Shown: positions 52,215-61,938, counted from the stretch's first letter. The stretch: 64,000 bases of DNA from Pelagimonas phthalicica (GCF_004364805.1 NZ_SOAP01000004.1:62001-126000); one strand, 5' to 3'. A program made the numbers and translations. Notes: generated by a model not told the origin, from the letters alone.

Positions 52215-53090
52215 ATGGAGATCAAATCAGTTGGTGTCGTAGGCGCAGGCCAAATGGGCAATGGGATTGCCCATGTCATGGCGCTGGCTGGCTATGATGT
52301 TCGTTTGAATGACATTTCCAAGGATGCGCTGGACAGCGCCGTTGCCCTGATCCAGAAAAACCTGGACCGTCAGGTCAGCCGAGGCAAGATCGAAGAGGGC
52401 GCGCGCGATGCCGCAATGGCGCGCATTCAGACCACCTTGGACCTTGGCGATATTGCCGGAACCGACCTGGTGATCGAAGCCGCGACCGAGCGCGAGGAAG
52501 TCAAACACAAGATTTTCGAAGCAATTGTTCCCAACTTGGCCGATCACACGATTCTGACCTCGAACACTTCGTCGATCTCGATCACCCGATTGGCATCGCG
52601 CACGGACCGGCCTGAAAAATTCATGGGCTTTCATTTCATGAACCCGGTTCCGGTCATGCAGTTGGTCGAGTTGATCCGCGGCATTGCCACCGATCAGGAC
52701 ACCTATCAATCCTGCCTTGGCGTGGTGGAATCCCTGGGCAAAACCGCCGCCAGCGCCGAGGATTTCCCGGCCTTTATCGTGAACCGGATCCTGATGCCAA
52801 TGATCAATGAGGCGGTTTATACGCTTTATGAAGGTGTGGGGAACGTGAACAGCATCGACCAATCCATGAAGCTCGGGGCCAACCACCCGATGGGCCCGCT
52901 GGAGCTGGCGGATTTCATTGGCTTGGACACCTGTCTGGCGATCATGAACGTGTTGCATGATGGGTTGGCGGATACGAAATACCGTCCCTGCCCCTTGCTG
53001 ACCAAATATGTCGAAGCAGGTTGGCTGGGTCGCAAAACGCAGCGCGGTTTCTACGATTATCGTGGTGAAACGCCGGTTCCGACCCGCTGA
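52215..53090 (+). CDS. 3-hydroxybutyryl-CoA dehydrogenase
   Basis: 291 residues from the ATG at 52215 (AAGGGG upstream). The NAD-binding GVVGAGQMGNGIAHVMALAG, catalytic region FHFMNPVPVMQLVELIRG with His-Glu, and C-terminal NHPMGPLELADFIGLDTCL are diagnostic. It oxidises 3-hydroxyacyl-CoA, serving butanoate/PHB turnover or ethylmalonyl-CoA precursors. ETF genes nearby fit fatty-acid-type metabolism, but there is no operon linkage. Confidence 0.93.
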   Translation: MEIKSVGVVGAGQMGNGIAHVMALAGYDVRLNDISKDALDSAVALIQKNLDRQVSRGKIEEGARDAAMARIQTTLDLGDIAGTDLVIEAATEREEVKHKIFEAIVPNLADHTILTSNTSSISITRLASRTDRPEKFMGFHFMNPVPVMQLVELIRGIATDQDTYQSCLGVVESLGKTAASAEDFPAFIVNRILMPMINEAVYTLYEGVGNVNSIDQSMKLGANHPMGPLELADFIGLDTCLAIMNVLHDGLADTKYRPCPLLTKYVEAGWLGRKTQRGFYDYRGETPVPTR

Positions 53091-53099
53091 GTTTCAGCG

Positions 53100-53981
53100 T
53101 CAGAGCGTGTCTTTCAACGCCAAGGTACGCTCGCGCAGCCAGGCAACAAATTCGCGCTGCCCCCCTTCAAACCCTTTGATCTCCTCCGGGCCGATAGGCT
53201 CTCCGACAACGGGGGTCTGGGGGCGCTTGCAGGCGTGCACCACCTCGTGGATCAGCAACCCCTGACGAATGGTGGGCGAGATTTTGTTGGCGATCTGATA
53301 CACCCGGCTGTTCTGCCCTGGGAAAAAGATCGGCACCACGGTTGCGCCGGACCGTTGGATCATTTTGGCGGTAAACGGGTTCCAACCCGCCTCAACAGCG
53401 GGGCCAAACATGGTCTCGCTCGACGCCACAACGCCCGACGGGAACAGCACAATCACGCCATTGCCCTTTAGGTGCGCCATGGCGCGAGCCCGCATCTCCA
53501 GGCTTTGCTCCCGCGCGTTTTCCTCATGCGGGAAGGGCACCGGGATCATGAAGGGATCGATTTCCTCGACACCGGTCAGCAGGCTGCGAGTAAGAATTTT
53601 GTAATCGGTGCGCACATGGCCAATGAGATGCGCCAGCACCATGCCATCAACCAACCCATGCGGGTGGTTGGCAACGATAACAACTGGACCAGTCTCAGGA
53701 ATATTGCGGATTTGCTCTAACGGTGTCCTGAGCTCAATCCCCATCACCCGCAGGGCGCGGGTCCAGAATTCCTGCCCTTCGACCAGCCCTTCTTTTTCGA
53801 ACCGGCGCACGATCCGCAGCAAAGGGATCTTACCGGTCAGCCATTCCATCACGCGAATGGTATTGGCCTTCCAGGGGTTGGTGAAAGTATTGGCGTAGCT
53901 GACCTTGCGCTTGTCGTAGGGAACGGGCTGGTGCACAGGGGCCGCTGTGTCCACCGTCGAGGATTGTGTGCTGTCCACCAT
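53100..53981 (-). CDS. lysophospholipid acyltransferase (PlsC-type)
   Basis: 293 residues from the ATG at 53981; a TTG at 54032 with GGAG upstream would start inside the HPr stop region and cannot be excluded. The acyltransferase motif appears as NHPHGLVDG (HX4D type), with FPSGVV as the substrate-binding motif and VVPIFFPGQNSR later. It likely acylates phospholipid or ornithine lipid at the inner membrane. It is the last gene downstream of the ChvIG/PTS cluster. Confidence 0.85.
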   Translation of the reverse strand: MVDSTQSSTVDTAAPVHQPVPYDKRKVSYANTFTNPWKANTIRVMEWLTGKIPLLRIVRRFEKEGLVEGQEFWTRALRVMGIELRTPLEQIRNIPETGPVVIVANHPHGLVDGMVLAHLIGHVRTDYKILTRSLLTGVEEIDPFMIPVPFPHEENAREQSLEMRARAMAHLKGNGVIVLFPSGVVASSETMFGPAVEAGWNPFTAKMIQRSGATVVPIFFPGQNSRVYQIANKISPTIRQGLLIHEVVHACKRPQTPVVGEPIGPEEIKGFEGGQREFVAWLRERTLALKDTL

Positions 53982-54025
53982 CCGTCTGTTCAGTCCCGTA
54001 TCCAGAGCCCGAGTTTGGACCCGGG

Positions 54026-54304
54026 CTAGCAATCTTCTCCGAAACGGTCAGCAACCAAGGCTTCGACCGCATCCGCCAAAGCCGTTGCATCCGGCCCAGA
54101 CGTCTGGACTTCAATAGTGGTTCCTTTGGCGGCTGCCAACATCAAAAGGCCCATAATACTGTCGCCACCGGCAGACATTCCGTCGCGAGAGACCTCTGCC
54201 GTTGCGTCAAATCCTTCAACAACTTCGACCAGCCGCGCCGATGCACGGGCATGCAGGCCCTTTTCATTGATGATTCTCAGCTCGCGCGTGGTGGTTTCCG
54301 TCAT
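54026..54304 (-). CDS. HPr-family phosphocarrier protein
   Basis: 92 residues. The phosphorylated His is in KGLHARASARLV (His18) and the regulatory Ser in GGDSIMGLLML (Ser49). Both sites being present, together with an hprK upstream, indicates a regulatory nitrogen-type or carbon-type PTS. No sugar EIIBC is in the window. It lies 36 bases after the EIIA gene. Confidence 0.93.
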   Translation of the reverse strand: MTETTTRELRIINEKGLHARASARLVEVVEGFDATAEVSRDGMSAGGDSIMGLLMLAAAKGTTIEVQTSGPDATALADAVEALVADRFGEDC

Positions 54305-54340
54305 CTTGAACTCTTGTCAGTGAATGGGTTCAGGGCACAA

Positions 54341-54730
54341 TCAGGCCCGGATGTTCTGGCTGTCAATATATTTCCGCCCTGCCTCAAGCGCGACACGGAC
54401 AGCATCCGCCACAGGCTTGTGACGCGATTTCGCCAGTTTGATCAACATCGGCAGGTTGGCACCATAAAGGATGCGGCGGTTTTCCGGCCGGCAGGCATTC
54501 AGCGACAGATTGGACGGCGAACCACCAAACATATCGGTAACGATCACCACGCCTTCGCCCTCATCCACATCATCTGCGGCGGCACAAATCTCGGCTTGTT
54601 TCGAGCTGCGGTCACAATCGGCCTCTATCGGGATGGCGGCCATGCCGGGCTGAGCCCCGACAACGTGTTCTACCGCTGCCAGATACTCTCCGGCCAAACC
54701 GCCATGTGCCACGATCACGATACCGATCAC
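54341..54730 (-). CDS. PTS EIIA component, mannose-type
   Basis: 129 residues. MIGIVIVAHGGLAGEYLAAV carries the phosphorylated His9; VTDMFGGSPSNLSL is the conserved loop of the Man family. With no membrane EII, it is thought to act as a regulatory phosphate acceptor. Its start overlaps the rapZ stop by 4 bases. Confidence 0.93.
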   Translation of the reverse strand: MIGIVIVAHGGLAGEYLAAVEHVVGAQPGMAAIPIEADCDRSSKQAEICAAADDVDEGEGVVIVTDMFGGSPSNLSLNACRPENRRILYGANLPMLIKLAKSRHKPVADAVRVALEAGRKYIDSQNIRA

Positions 54731-55671
54731 TCGGACGCCTCTCTTTCCGTCTTTGGGAGCGCACCAGGGGTGAATCGCACCCCACGCCGCTCCAGCTCGC
54801 GGTGCCTAGTTGACACCTGCCAGCCATTCTCTGCAAGGGCTGCTGCAACAGCTTCCGTCAAGGCAACCGAGCGATGTTTGCCGCCGGTACAGCCAAAACC
54901 AACGGAAAAATGCGCCTTGCCTTCGTCCACGCAGCCGGGCAGCACCACAGCCAAGAGTTCCATAATATGTTTAACAAACGCATCATAGCGTTTATCCGCA
55001 GAAACATATTCAAAAACACCAAGATCCAGCCCGGTATAGTCGCGCAGCTCGGTGTCCCAATGCGGATTGCGTAGAAAGCGGCAGTCAAACACCATATCCA
55101 GCCCCTGCGGCAGGCCTCTTTTGTAGGAAAACGAGTGAACGGACAGCGCCATGCCCTGGCCGGTTGCCGTCGAAAACCTGTTTTCGATTTCTGCCTTCAA
55201 CTCGTGAACCGTCAACTCGCTGGTATCCAGCAGAATATCAGCCCGGGCTTTGACATCCTCAAGCAGCGCGATTTCACGGGCAATCCCGTCTGCGGGGCTT
55301 TCATCCGGGGCCAAAGGATGGCGGCGGCGGGTTTCTGAATAGCGACGTTGCAAAACGTCCGGCAGACTATCCAGGTAAAGCAACTCGCAAGTCAGTCCGG
55401 ATTTCTCTGACAGAACCCCAGCCAGTTCCAGCAACCCCTCGATCGAAAAATCGCGGTTGCGCGCATCTATCCCAAGCGCCAAAGGCTGCGCGCCCGTCTC
55501 GGTCCCACCGATCAGACGCGGAATGAGGCTGAGGGGGATATTATCAATGGCCTCAAAACCCAGATCCTCAAGGGCATTGATCGCAGTCGAGCGCCCTGCC
55601 CCGGCAGGGCCGGTCACAAGGACAATCCGTTGGCTCGGCGCATTTGGCTGAGGATTGCTATGCTCTGTCAC
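54727..55671 (-). CDS. rapZ: RNase adapter protein RapZ
   Basis: 314 residues. The Walker A is GPAGAGRSTAI, followed by ALEDLGFEAIDNIPL, DSLPDVLQRRYSETRRRHPL and C-terminal FGCTGGKHRSVALTEAVA. In E. coli it directs RNase E to a small RNA; in alphaproteobacteria its role is less clear but it nearly always follows hprK. Overlaps hprK and EIIA genes by 4 bases each. Confidence 0.95.
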   Translation of the reverse strand: MTEHSNPQPNAPSQRIVLVTGPAGAGRSTAINALEDLGFEAIDNIPLSLIPRLIGGTETGAQPLALGIDARNRDFSIEGLLELAGVLSEKSGLTCELLYLDSLPDVLQRRYSETRRRHPLAPDESPADGIAREIALLEDVKARADILLDTSELTVHELKAEIENRFSTATGQGMALSVHSFSYKRGLPQGLDMVFDCRFLRNPHWDTELRDYTGLDLGVFEYVSADKRYDAFVKHIMELLAVVLPGCVDEGKAHFSVGFGCTGGKHRSVALTEAVAAALAENGWQVSTRHRELERRGVRFTPGALPKTEREASE

Positions 55672-56099
55672 GTGTCTCTCCGACCGCCCTTCAGGAATTG
55701 AATAAGGCCTGCGGGGAAATAAGGAGACGAAAAGTTAAAAAGCAAGGGGACAGTAACCCCAAGTAAAGAAATATCGCGATCTGGAGGGAGACGGTCACAT
55801 TCTTCGTGATCCAGATCCAGGACCGCCACCATTTGCGCGGTGCTCGCGAATTCGGCATGCAGTAACCCGATCCCGCGCGCCTCGATCAGGCCGGCCAATT
55901 CGGGATGTGGAGCCATGTTCAGCCCCGTCTCAGACCGGCTCACGATTGTGCGATCATCCGCAACAAGGCTGGCACCCAGCGCCATCAGCGACAATGTCAG
56001 CCCGGATTTACCTGATCCCGATCCGCCTTTGATCAGCAACCCACGCCCCTGCACGGCAACAGCGTTAGCATGCAGGTTCAGCGGGTCTTGGTCAGGCAT
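55668..56099 (-). CDS. hprK: HPr kinase/phosphorylase, short alphaproteobacterial form
   Basis: 143 residues, less than half of the Firmicute protein: only the C-terminal catalytic domain remains. The P-loop is GGSGSGKSGLTL, followed by LVADDRTIV and the HPr-contact EARGIGLLHAEF. It phosphorylates HPr on Ser. It starts 3 bases after the chvG stop, so sensing, kinase and PTS genes form one operon. Confidence 0.93.
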   Translation of the reverse strand: MPDQDPLNLHANAVAVQGRGLLIKGGSGSGKSGLTLSLMALGASLVADDRTIVSRSETGLNMAPHPELAGLIEARGIGLLHAEFASTAQMVAVLDLDHEECDRLPPDRDISLLGVTVPLLFNFSSPYFPAGLIQFLKGGRRDT

Positions 56100-56102
56100 G
56101 GA

Positions 56103-57824
56103 TCAGAGCGGCAGGCCAACCACAAAACGCGCGCCCAGCGGTTCCGAGGTGACGTCAGCTTCGGTCGGGCGGATATTTTCCGCCCAGATCACCCCGCCAT
56201 GCGCCTCAACGATTTGTTTGGAAATCGCAAGGCCGAGGCCGGAGTTATTGCCAAAATCAGATTGCGGGCGCGAGGTGTAGAAGCGTTTGAAGATCTTCGC
56301 CAACGCCTCTTCGGGAATGCCCGGCCCGGTATCTTCGACAACAACCAGCACGCGGTTATCGCGCCGACGCGCCCAGACGCGGATGGCATCACCGTCTTCG
56401 CAAAAGCTGATCGCGTTGGTGATGAGGTTGACGAAAACCTGCGCAAGGCGCGGCTCCAACCCGTGAATGGAAATCGGACGCCCCGGCAGATCGGTGATGA
56501 ATTCGATGCCCTTTTGCTCGGCATCCTGACCGAGGAATTCGGTGATATTGCCCACCATTTCCATCAGGTTGAATTCTTGTTCCTCTTCCTTGACCAGCTC
56601 GGAATCCAGACGCGAGGCGTTGGAAATATCACTGACCAAACGGTCGAGTCGGCGCACATCATGGTCGATCACATCCAAGAGCTTGGTGCGATGTTCTTCC
56701 TTTTTGACCATGCGCAGTGATCCAACCGCCGAGCGCAGTGAGGCCAGCGGGTTCTTGATCTCATGCGCCACATCCGCAGCGAATTGTTCATTGCTGTCGA
56801 TCCGGTCATAAAGCGCGCTCACCATGCCACGCAATGCGCCCGACAGGCGCCCGATTTCATCGGGACGCGCGGTCAAATCCGGAATGCGAATGCGCCCCGG
56901 AGCCACATTGCGACGGTGTCGGTCACGGCCAATCTCAGCCGCATCCGCGAGGTCCGAGATCGGGTTGGCGATGGTTGAGGCCAGGACAAGGCTCAGACCA
57001 ATGGAAAAGAGCGTCGCGATAACAAAGACTTGCAGCACCTGCTCTTGCGAGGCGGAGACAGCGGCATCAATCTCGCGCGCCTGCGAGACCAGCGCCACGG
57101 TACCGATGATCGTATCCCCCTGCCGGATCGGCGACACCGCGTTGAAAAGCGAGCTGCCATCGGCGGCCTTGCCCTCGATCACGCGGGTCAAAGCCGGGTC
57201 GCCGTTTTCGATCAAACGGCGCATCTTATCCTCAAGGACCAGCTCGGGCTCTTGTGAAAAATAGGTCGCCAGGCCGGCCACCGATTGCCAGATCTGATGC
57301 AGGAAATTCGAAATGACCGTGGGCTGATTGTCATCATCAATGGCGTTCAGAATCGGAGCCATTGCGCCCGTTGCCTCGCCCACCAGGAAATTGCCGGTAT
57401 CATAGACCAACAGCTGCGCACCCCGGCGCAGCTCGATCCCGGCGATGGTGCTTTCAATATCGATCCCGTCCGAGGTCGCCAGATTGACCGGTGCGCCCTG
57501 CGGCAGCTGCGCCTCAAAGATATCCGCGATCAGCTCAACCTCGGACTGCAATGCATTGGCGTGTTGGATAGCCAGCGTGTCGCGCGAGGAATTCATCCAC
57601 AAAATACCCGCGACCAGCACGTTCAACGCAATCAGGTTAAACGTGATGATCTTACGGGTCAGAGGAGAGCGGTTGAGCGAAAACAAAGAACGCCGCGCGC
57701 GACTGTCGCGCAATTCTTTCTCAACCGTGCTGTCCGGGGCGATCCAATCATCACCCAAGACAACATCGGCATCGCGGCGATCCTCGTCGCCGCCGCCACT
57801 GGTCATACGTTCGGCCAAGGCCAT
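56103..57824 (-). CDS. chvG: sensor histidine kinase ChvG
   Basis: 573 residues. Two membrane helices (about 58-77 and about 265-290) enclose a periplasmic sensor of about 190 residues. Then come HAMP (STIANPISDLADAAEIGRDR), HisKA with DVAHEIKNPLASLRSAVGSL, and HATPase boxes (NAISFCEDG, DTGPGIPEE, GLGLAIS). ChvG responds to acid and envelope stress and in related bacteria is restrained by periplasmic ExoR. It follows chvI by 3 bases. Confidence 0.94.
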   Translation of the reverse strand: MALAERMTSGGGDEDRRDADVVLGDDWIAPDSTVEKELRDSRARRSLFSLNRSPLTRKIITFNLIALNVLVAGILWMNSSRDTLAIQHANALQSEVELIADIFEAQLPQGAPVNLATSDGIDIESTIAGIELRRGAQLLVYDTGNFLVGEATGAMAPILNAIDDDNQPTVISNFLHQIWQSVAGLATYFSQEPELVLEDKMRRLIENGDPALTRVIEGKAADGSSLFNAVSPIRQGDTIIGTVALVSQAREIDAAVSASQEQVLQVFVIATLFSIGLSLVLASTIANPISDLADAAEIGRDRHRRNVAPGRIRIPDLTARPDEIGRLSGALRGMVSALYDRIDSNEQFAADVAHEIKNPLASLRSAVGSLRMVKKEEHRTKLLDVIDHDVRRLDRLVSDISNASRLDSELVKEEEQEFNLMEMVGNITEFLGQDAEQKGIEFITDLPGRPISIHGLEPRLAQVFVNLITNAISFCEDGDAIRVWARRRDNRVLVVVEDTGPGIPEEALAKIFKRFYTSRPQSDFGNNSGLGLAISKQIVEAHGGVIWAENIRPTEADVTSEPLGARFVVGLPL

Positions 57825-57827
57825 TAC

Positions 57828-58529
57828 TTACTCTTCGTTATATCGGTATCCGATACCGTACAGCGTTTCGATTGCTGAAAACTCATTATCCGCGGTGCGC
57901 ATCTTTTTGCGCAGACGTTTGATGTGGCTGTCGATGGTGCGGTCGTCGACATAGACCTGATCGTCATAGGCAACGTCCATCAGCTGGTCGCGCGATTTGA
58001 CGAAACCCGGACGCTGAGCCAGGGCCTGCAACAGCAGGAATTCGGTCACGGTCAGGGACACATCATTGCCCTTCCAGGTCACCGCATGGCGCAGCGGATC
58101 CATGGTGAGCGAACCGCGCGTCATCAGCTTGGTCTCTTCGGTGTCGCCAACAACGTCACCGGCCACAGCCTCTTGGCGGCGCAGCAGCGCGCGGATGCGT
58201 TCGACCAACAGGCGCTGGCTGAAAGGCTTTTTAACATAGTCATCCGCGCCCATGCGCAGACCCAGAACCTCGTCGATCTCATCGTCTTTGGAGGTCAGGA
58301 AAATGACCGGCATCTTGGATTTCTGACGCACGCGCTGCAACAGATCCATGCCATCCATGCGCGGCATTTTGATGTCAAAGACGGCCATATCGGGCATCTT
58401 TTTGTTAAACGCATCAAGCGCTGCTTGACCGTCATTATATGTCTCTACTTCGAAACCCTCAGCCTCAAGAGTCATCGAAACCGATGTCAGGATATTCCTG
58501 TCATCGTCCACTAGGGCGATTTTTGACAT
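57828..58529 (-). CDS. chvI: response regulator ChvI
   Basis: 233 residues, OmpR/PhoB type. Receiver with acidic cluster VDDDR, phosphorylated Asp52 in [17 protein letters not shown] and KPFSQRLL; winged-helix DNA-binding domain with [20 protein letters not shown] and [17 protein letters not shown]. First gene of chvI-chvG-hprK-rapZ-EIIA-HPr. Confidence 0.95.
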   Translation of the reverse strand: MSKIALVDDDRNILTSVSMTLEAEGFEVETYNDGQAALDAFNKKMPDMAVFDIKMPRMDGMDLLQRVRQKSKMPVIFLTSKDDEIDEVLGLRMGADDYVKKPFSQRLLVERIRALLRRQEAVAGDVVGDTEETKLMTRGSLTMDPLRHAVTWKGNDVSLTVTEFLLLQALAQRPGFVKSRDQLMDVAYDDQVYVDDRTIDSHIKRLRKKMRTADNEFSAIETLYGIGYRYNEE

Positions 58530-58900
58530 GGGGCATTCCTTATACTGCTCTGGTTGCCTGCTTTTTTTCGCCAGTATGGGGTATTTAGTGCTTTACAACA
58601 ATCCCCAAGTGCGAATCAGGCAGGCTTCATTGCCACATTTCGGACGAAATCTGTTAATGAATGACCAAAATGCCTCACATTTATTGCCTCAGGGTTGAGC
58701 ATGTGGGCGCAAACATCTGACCCTATCTTCGTTAACGACCGGCAGGGTTTCGCCATGGTATCGCTAAACTTTCATATGGTTGCGCTAACTGCGCTTTTGC
58801 GTCCTGTTCATAGCTGAAAGCGACGTGTTAAGGAGCTGTCACATTGCGGCCCCCAGCCGCAAGATTCTTACCAAGACAGCGCGCTACAGGAGCTACGCAA
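58530..58900. other. divergent regulatory region between chvI and pckA
   Basis: 371 bases with no gene. It must carry both promoters. A tandem direct repeat lies at 58755-58791; no other clear element was seen. Confidence 0.55.
58755..58791 (+). promoter_or_regulatory. tandem operator-like repeat upstream of pckA
   Basis: ATGGTATCGCTAAACT at 58755 and ATGGTTGCGCTAACTG at 58776, with a period of exactly 21 bases (two helical turns). Such spacing is typical of tandem regulator sites on one DNA face. The regulator could be ChvI or a LacI-type PckR; unproven. Confidence 0.42.
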
Positions 58901-60499
58901 ATGACATTTGGACGGGTAAACCCGCAATTCCGCCTCGAAGATCAAGGGATCGAAGGGTTGGGCAATGTCTATTACAACCTCATGGAGCCCGCTTTGATCG
59001 AAGCGGCCCTGAAACGGGGCGAAGGGTCTCTGGGCAAGGGTGGTTCCTTCCTGGTGACCACTGGCAAATTCACCGGCCGCTCCCCCAAAGATAAATTCAT
59101 CGTCAAAACCGACAGCGTTGCCGACAGCATCTGGTGGGACAACAACGCCCCGATGACACCCGAAGGGTTCGACGCTCTGCATGCTGATATGCTCGAGCAT
59201 ATGAAGGGCAAGGATTACTACGTTCAGGATCTGGTTGGCGGTGCTGACCCCGCCAATGCCATCGACGTGCGTGTCGTATCCGAACTGGCCTGGCACAACC
59301 TGTTCATCCGCCACATGCTGCGCCGCCCGGATCGCGAAGATCTGGACACGTTCGAAGCGGATTGGACAATCATCAACTGCCCAAGCTTCAAAGCGACCCC
59401 GGAAAAGCACGGCTGCCGCACCGAAACCGTGATCGCGATGAACTTTGACAAAAAGACCATCCTGATCGCCAACACCGAATATGCCGGTGAGAACAAGAAA
59501 TCGGTCTTTACCCTGCTGAACTACATCCTGCCGGGCAAAGGCATCATGGCGATGCACTGCTCTGCCAACCACGCCGTTGGCAATCCGGTCGATACGGCTG
59601 TGTTCTTTGGCCTGTCCGGCACCGGCAAAACCACCCTGTCCGCTGATCCCGAGCGCGTGCTGATCGGTGACGACGAACATGGTTGGTCGGATCGTGGCAC
59701 CTTCAACTTCGAAGGCGGCTGCTATGCCAAAACCATCAACCTGTCGCCCGAGGCCGAGCCTGAGATCTACGCCACCACCGAGAAATTCGGCACCGTGATC
59801 GAGAATATGATCTATGACGAAGAGACACGCGATCTCGACTTCAAAGATGACAGCCTGACCGCCAATATGCGCTGCGCCTACCCGCTGCATTACATCGACA
59901 ATGCGTCGAAAACCGCGCTGGGTGGTCACCCCAAGAACATCATCATGCTGACCTGTGATGCCTTTGGTGTTCTGCCTCCGATCGCGCGTCTGACCCCGGC
60001 GCAGGCCATGTATCACTTCCTGTCCGGCTTCACCTCGAAGGTGGCGGGCACCGAACGTGGCGTGACCGAGCCTGAACCCACATTCTCGACCTGCTTTGGT
60101 GCGCCTTTCATGCCGCGCCGTCCCGAGGCCTATGGCAACCTGCTGCGCGAAAAAATCGCCAAGCACGGTGCAACCTGCTGGCTGGTCAACACCGGCTGGA
60201 CCGGTGGGGCCTATGGCGAAGGCTCACGTATGCCGATCCGCGCCACCCGTGCCCTGCTGCACGCGGCTCTGAATGGCTCGCTCAACAATGCCGAATACCG
60301 CAAGGACCCGAACTTTGGCTTTGAGGTTCCTGTCGCCGTTGAAGGTGTGGCCGAGCTGCTGCTGGATCCGCGCAAAACCTGGGACGACAAAGAGGCCTAT
60401 GACGCACAGGCCGCGAAACTGGTCGAAATGTTCTCCAACAATTTCGAGCAGTATATCCCTTACATCGACGAAGACGTGAAAGCCGTCGCAATCGGCTAA
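58901..60499 (+). CDS. pckA: phosphoenolpyruvate carboxykinase (ATP)
   Basis: 532 residues from the ATG at 58901 (AGGAG 9 bases upstream; an earlier in-frame ATG lacks homology). The PEPCK kinase-2 and P-loop parts are [16 protein letters not shown] and IGDDEHGW, with [15 protein letters not shown] near the N-terminus and [17 protein letters not shown] later. It makes PEP from oxaloacetate for gluconeogenesis. Divergence from chvIG-hprK is conserved in alphaproteobacteria, linking carbon flow to the ChvIG/PTS system. Confidence 0.97.
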   Translation: MTFGRVNPQFRLEDQGIEGLGNVYYNLMEPALIEAALKRGEGSLGKGGSFLVTTGKFTGRSPKDKFIVKTDSVADSIWWDNNAPMTPEGFDALHADMLEHMKGKDYYVQDLVGGADPANAIDVRVVSELAWHNLFIRHMLRRPDREDLDTFEADWTIINCPSFKATPEKHGCRTETVIAMNFDKKTILIANTEYAGENKKSVFTLLNYILPGKGIMAMHCSANHAVGNPVDTAVFFGLSGTGKTTLSADPERVLIGDDEHGWSDRGTFNFEGGCYAKTINLSPEAEPEIYATTEKFGTVIENMIYDEETRDLDFKDDSLTANMRCAYPLHYIDNASKTALGGHPKNIIMLTCDAFGVLPPIARLTPAQAMYHFLSGFTSKVAGTERGVTEPEPTFSTCFGAPFMPRRPEAYGNLLREKIAKHGATCWLVNTGWTGGAYGEGSRMPIRATRALLHAALNGSLNNAEYRKDPNFGFEVPVAVEGVAELLLDPRKTWDDKEAYDAQAAKLVEMFSNNFEQYIPYIDEDVKAVAIG

Positions 60500-60521
60500 G
60501 TCCTCTGCGATGTGACCATTT

Positions 60522-60556
60522 AACCCCCGGTTCGCCTGAGCCGGGGGTTTTTCTTT
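60522..60556 (+). terminator. pckA terminator
   Basis: AACCCCCGG / CCGGGGGTT stem with a 10-base loop, then TTTCTTT. Confidence 0.85.
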
Positions 60557-60656
60557 GGCATGGTTTTGCCTGCATTTGCCCAATCCAGAACTGCCAGCTT
60601 TCCTTTCTCGGCACAGACGCCGATAGTTCCTTCAACGTGTTCTTTGAGGTCTCACC

Positions 60657-61181
60657 ATGCGCCTGTGCTGTTTTATTCTGATGTCTGCCCTGGTCGCGAC
60701 GCACGCGCAGGCGCAGCAATCCCCGGTCGAAATGCTGGATTTCGGCGTGATCTGCGATGTCGAGACCAATGGCCAGATCGATGCGCCTGAAACCGCCTCG
60801 GGCGTGCTGAACCTCATCGACCAAAACCGCGAGATTGATGTGACCACGACCGAAGTTCCGGCCCATCTTGGCCTGAGCTTTGGGCTGCGCACCCGGATGC
60901 AGCCAGACACCAGCATGCGCGGGCTGCGCATGGTGGTCACACATCCGCCCATGGGTCCCAACAACATCACAAGGCAAAGCTGGGCCGCGCCAATGGCGGC
61001 CGGGCAGACCGGGGTCAACCTCTATACCTTCGACAATAAACACGAGCTGGTGAAAGGCATCTGGCGCTTTCAGCTGATGTTTTCCGACGCGGTTTTGCTG
61101 GAAAAGGTGTTTGAAGTGCTGCCCAAGGGCACGGTTCCGGCGGTTCAACACACATGCCTGGGCCAGAGTCTAACATCCTGA
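60657..61181 (+). CDS. exported DUF3859-type protein
   Basis: 174 residues. Signal peptide MRLCCFILMSALVATHAQAQ. The mature part, VEMLDFGVICDVETNGQIDA, HLGLSFGLRTRMQPDTSM, RGLRMVVTHPPMG and IWRFQLMFSDAVLLEKVFEV, fits the beta-rich DUF3859 family. Periplasmic location is inferred; function unknown. Two Cys in the mature part may form a disulfide. Confidence 0.75.
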   Translation: MRLCCFILMSALVATHAQAQQSPVEMLDFGVICDVETNGQIDAPETASGVLNLIDQNREIDVTTTEVPAHLGLSFGLRTRMQPDTSMRGLRMVVTHPPMGPNNITRQSWAAPMAAGQTGVNLYTFDNKHELVKGIWRFQLMFSDAVLLEKVFEVLPKGTVPAVQHTCLGQSLTS

Positions 61182-61200
61182 CCGGACTCACTTATTCCCT

Positions 61201-61244
61201 TGTGGATATCTCGATATTCTGTGGACAACCTTAATCCATCCACA
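61201..61244. promoter_or_regulatory. cluster of DnaA-box-like sequences
   Basis: TGTGGATAT (61201), TGTGGACAA (61220) and the reverse-oriented CCATCCACA (61236) differ from the DnaA box by one, one and two bases. They lie in a gap of 223 bases whose right part is A/T-rich. They could regulate the downstream gene or bind DnaA; a replication origin is not supported by other evidence. Confidence 0.38.
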
Positions 61245-61404
61245 ACTTATTGTGGGGTTAGGGAAAATATTGCTTTACTTACGACCCCTTACACATGCAC
61301 CATATCTAGTAAGGGCTGCGGCTGCGTCCGCTGACCCTAGAGCAGTCAGCAAGCGTTGGCGGAACCTTTTCCTCACAACGCTATAACCAGAATGAGGTGG
61401 CAGC

Positions 61405-61905
61405 ATGTCTCTGTCCGAGCACTATCTTGCAGATGACTTGCACCCGATCGACATTGTCGAACATATCGCGGTGCATAATGACTGGGAGTTCGAACGCCTG
61501 GCCGATGATCAGATCGCCATGGCGGTCGAAGGGCAATGGCGCACCTACTCGATCACCCTGGCCTGGTCCGGTGGCGATGAGACACTGCGCATGGTCTGCA
61601 CCTTTGACATGGACCCGCCCAGCGACAAGGTCGATGTGCTGCATGAGGGGCTGAACCTGGTCAATGACCAATGCTGGGCTGGGTCCTTCAGCTACTGGGC
61701 CCCGCAAAAGCTGATGGTTTACAAATACGGCTTGGTTCTGGCCGGCGGCAATGTGGCCAGCCCGGAACAGATCGACACGATGATCAGCGCCGCGGTCCTG
61801 AGCGCCGAACGCTATTATCCCGCCTTCCAGCTGATGGTCTGGACAGACAAGACCGCCAAGGAATCCATGCAGGTCGCCATCGCCGAGGCCTATGGCCGCG
61901 CCTGA
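61405..61905 (+). CDS. YbjN domain-containing protein
   Basis: 166 residues. HPIDIVEHIAVHNDWEFERL, TYSITLAWSGGDETLRMVCT and DKVDVLHEGLNLVNDQCWAG SFSY match the YbjN/type III chaperone-like fold. Cytoplasmic; probable chaperone or regulator, role unclear. AATGAGGTGG precedes the ATG. Confidence 0.86.
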   Translation: MSLSEHYLADDLHPIDIVEHIAVHNDWEFERLADDQIAMAVEGQWRTYSITLAWSGGDETLRMVCTFDMDPPSDKVDVLHEGLNLVNDQCWAGSFSYWAPQKLMVYKYGLVLAGGNVASPEQIDTMISAAVLSAERYYPAFQLMVWTDKTAKESMQVAIAEAYGRA

Positions 61906-61938
61906 CTGGGGTTAGGGGCGCTGCCCCGTCCTGGGACT

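Noticed and set aside
61182-61404. Chromosomal origin of replication
   Set aside because: Only three imperfect DnaA boxes and no dnaA, hemE, parAB or gidA neighbours; called only a DnaA-box cluster.
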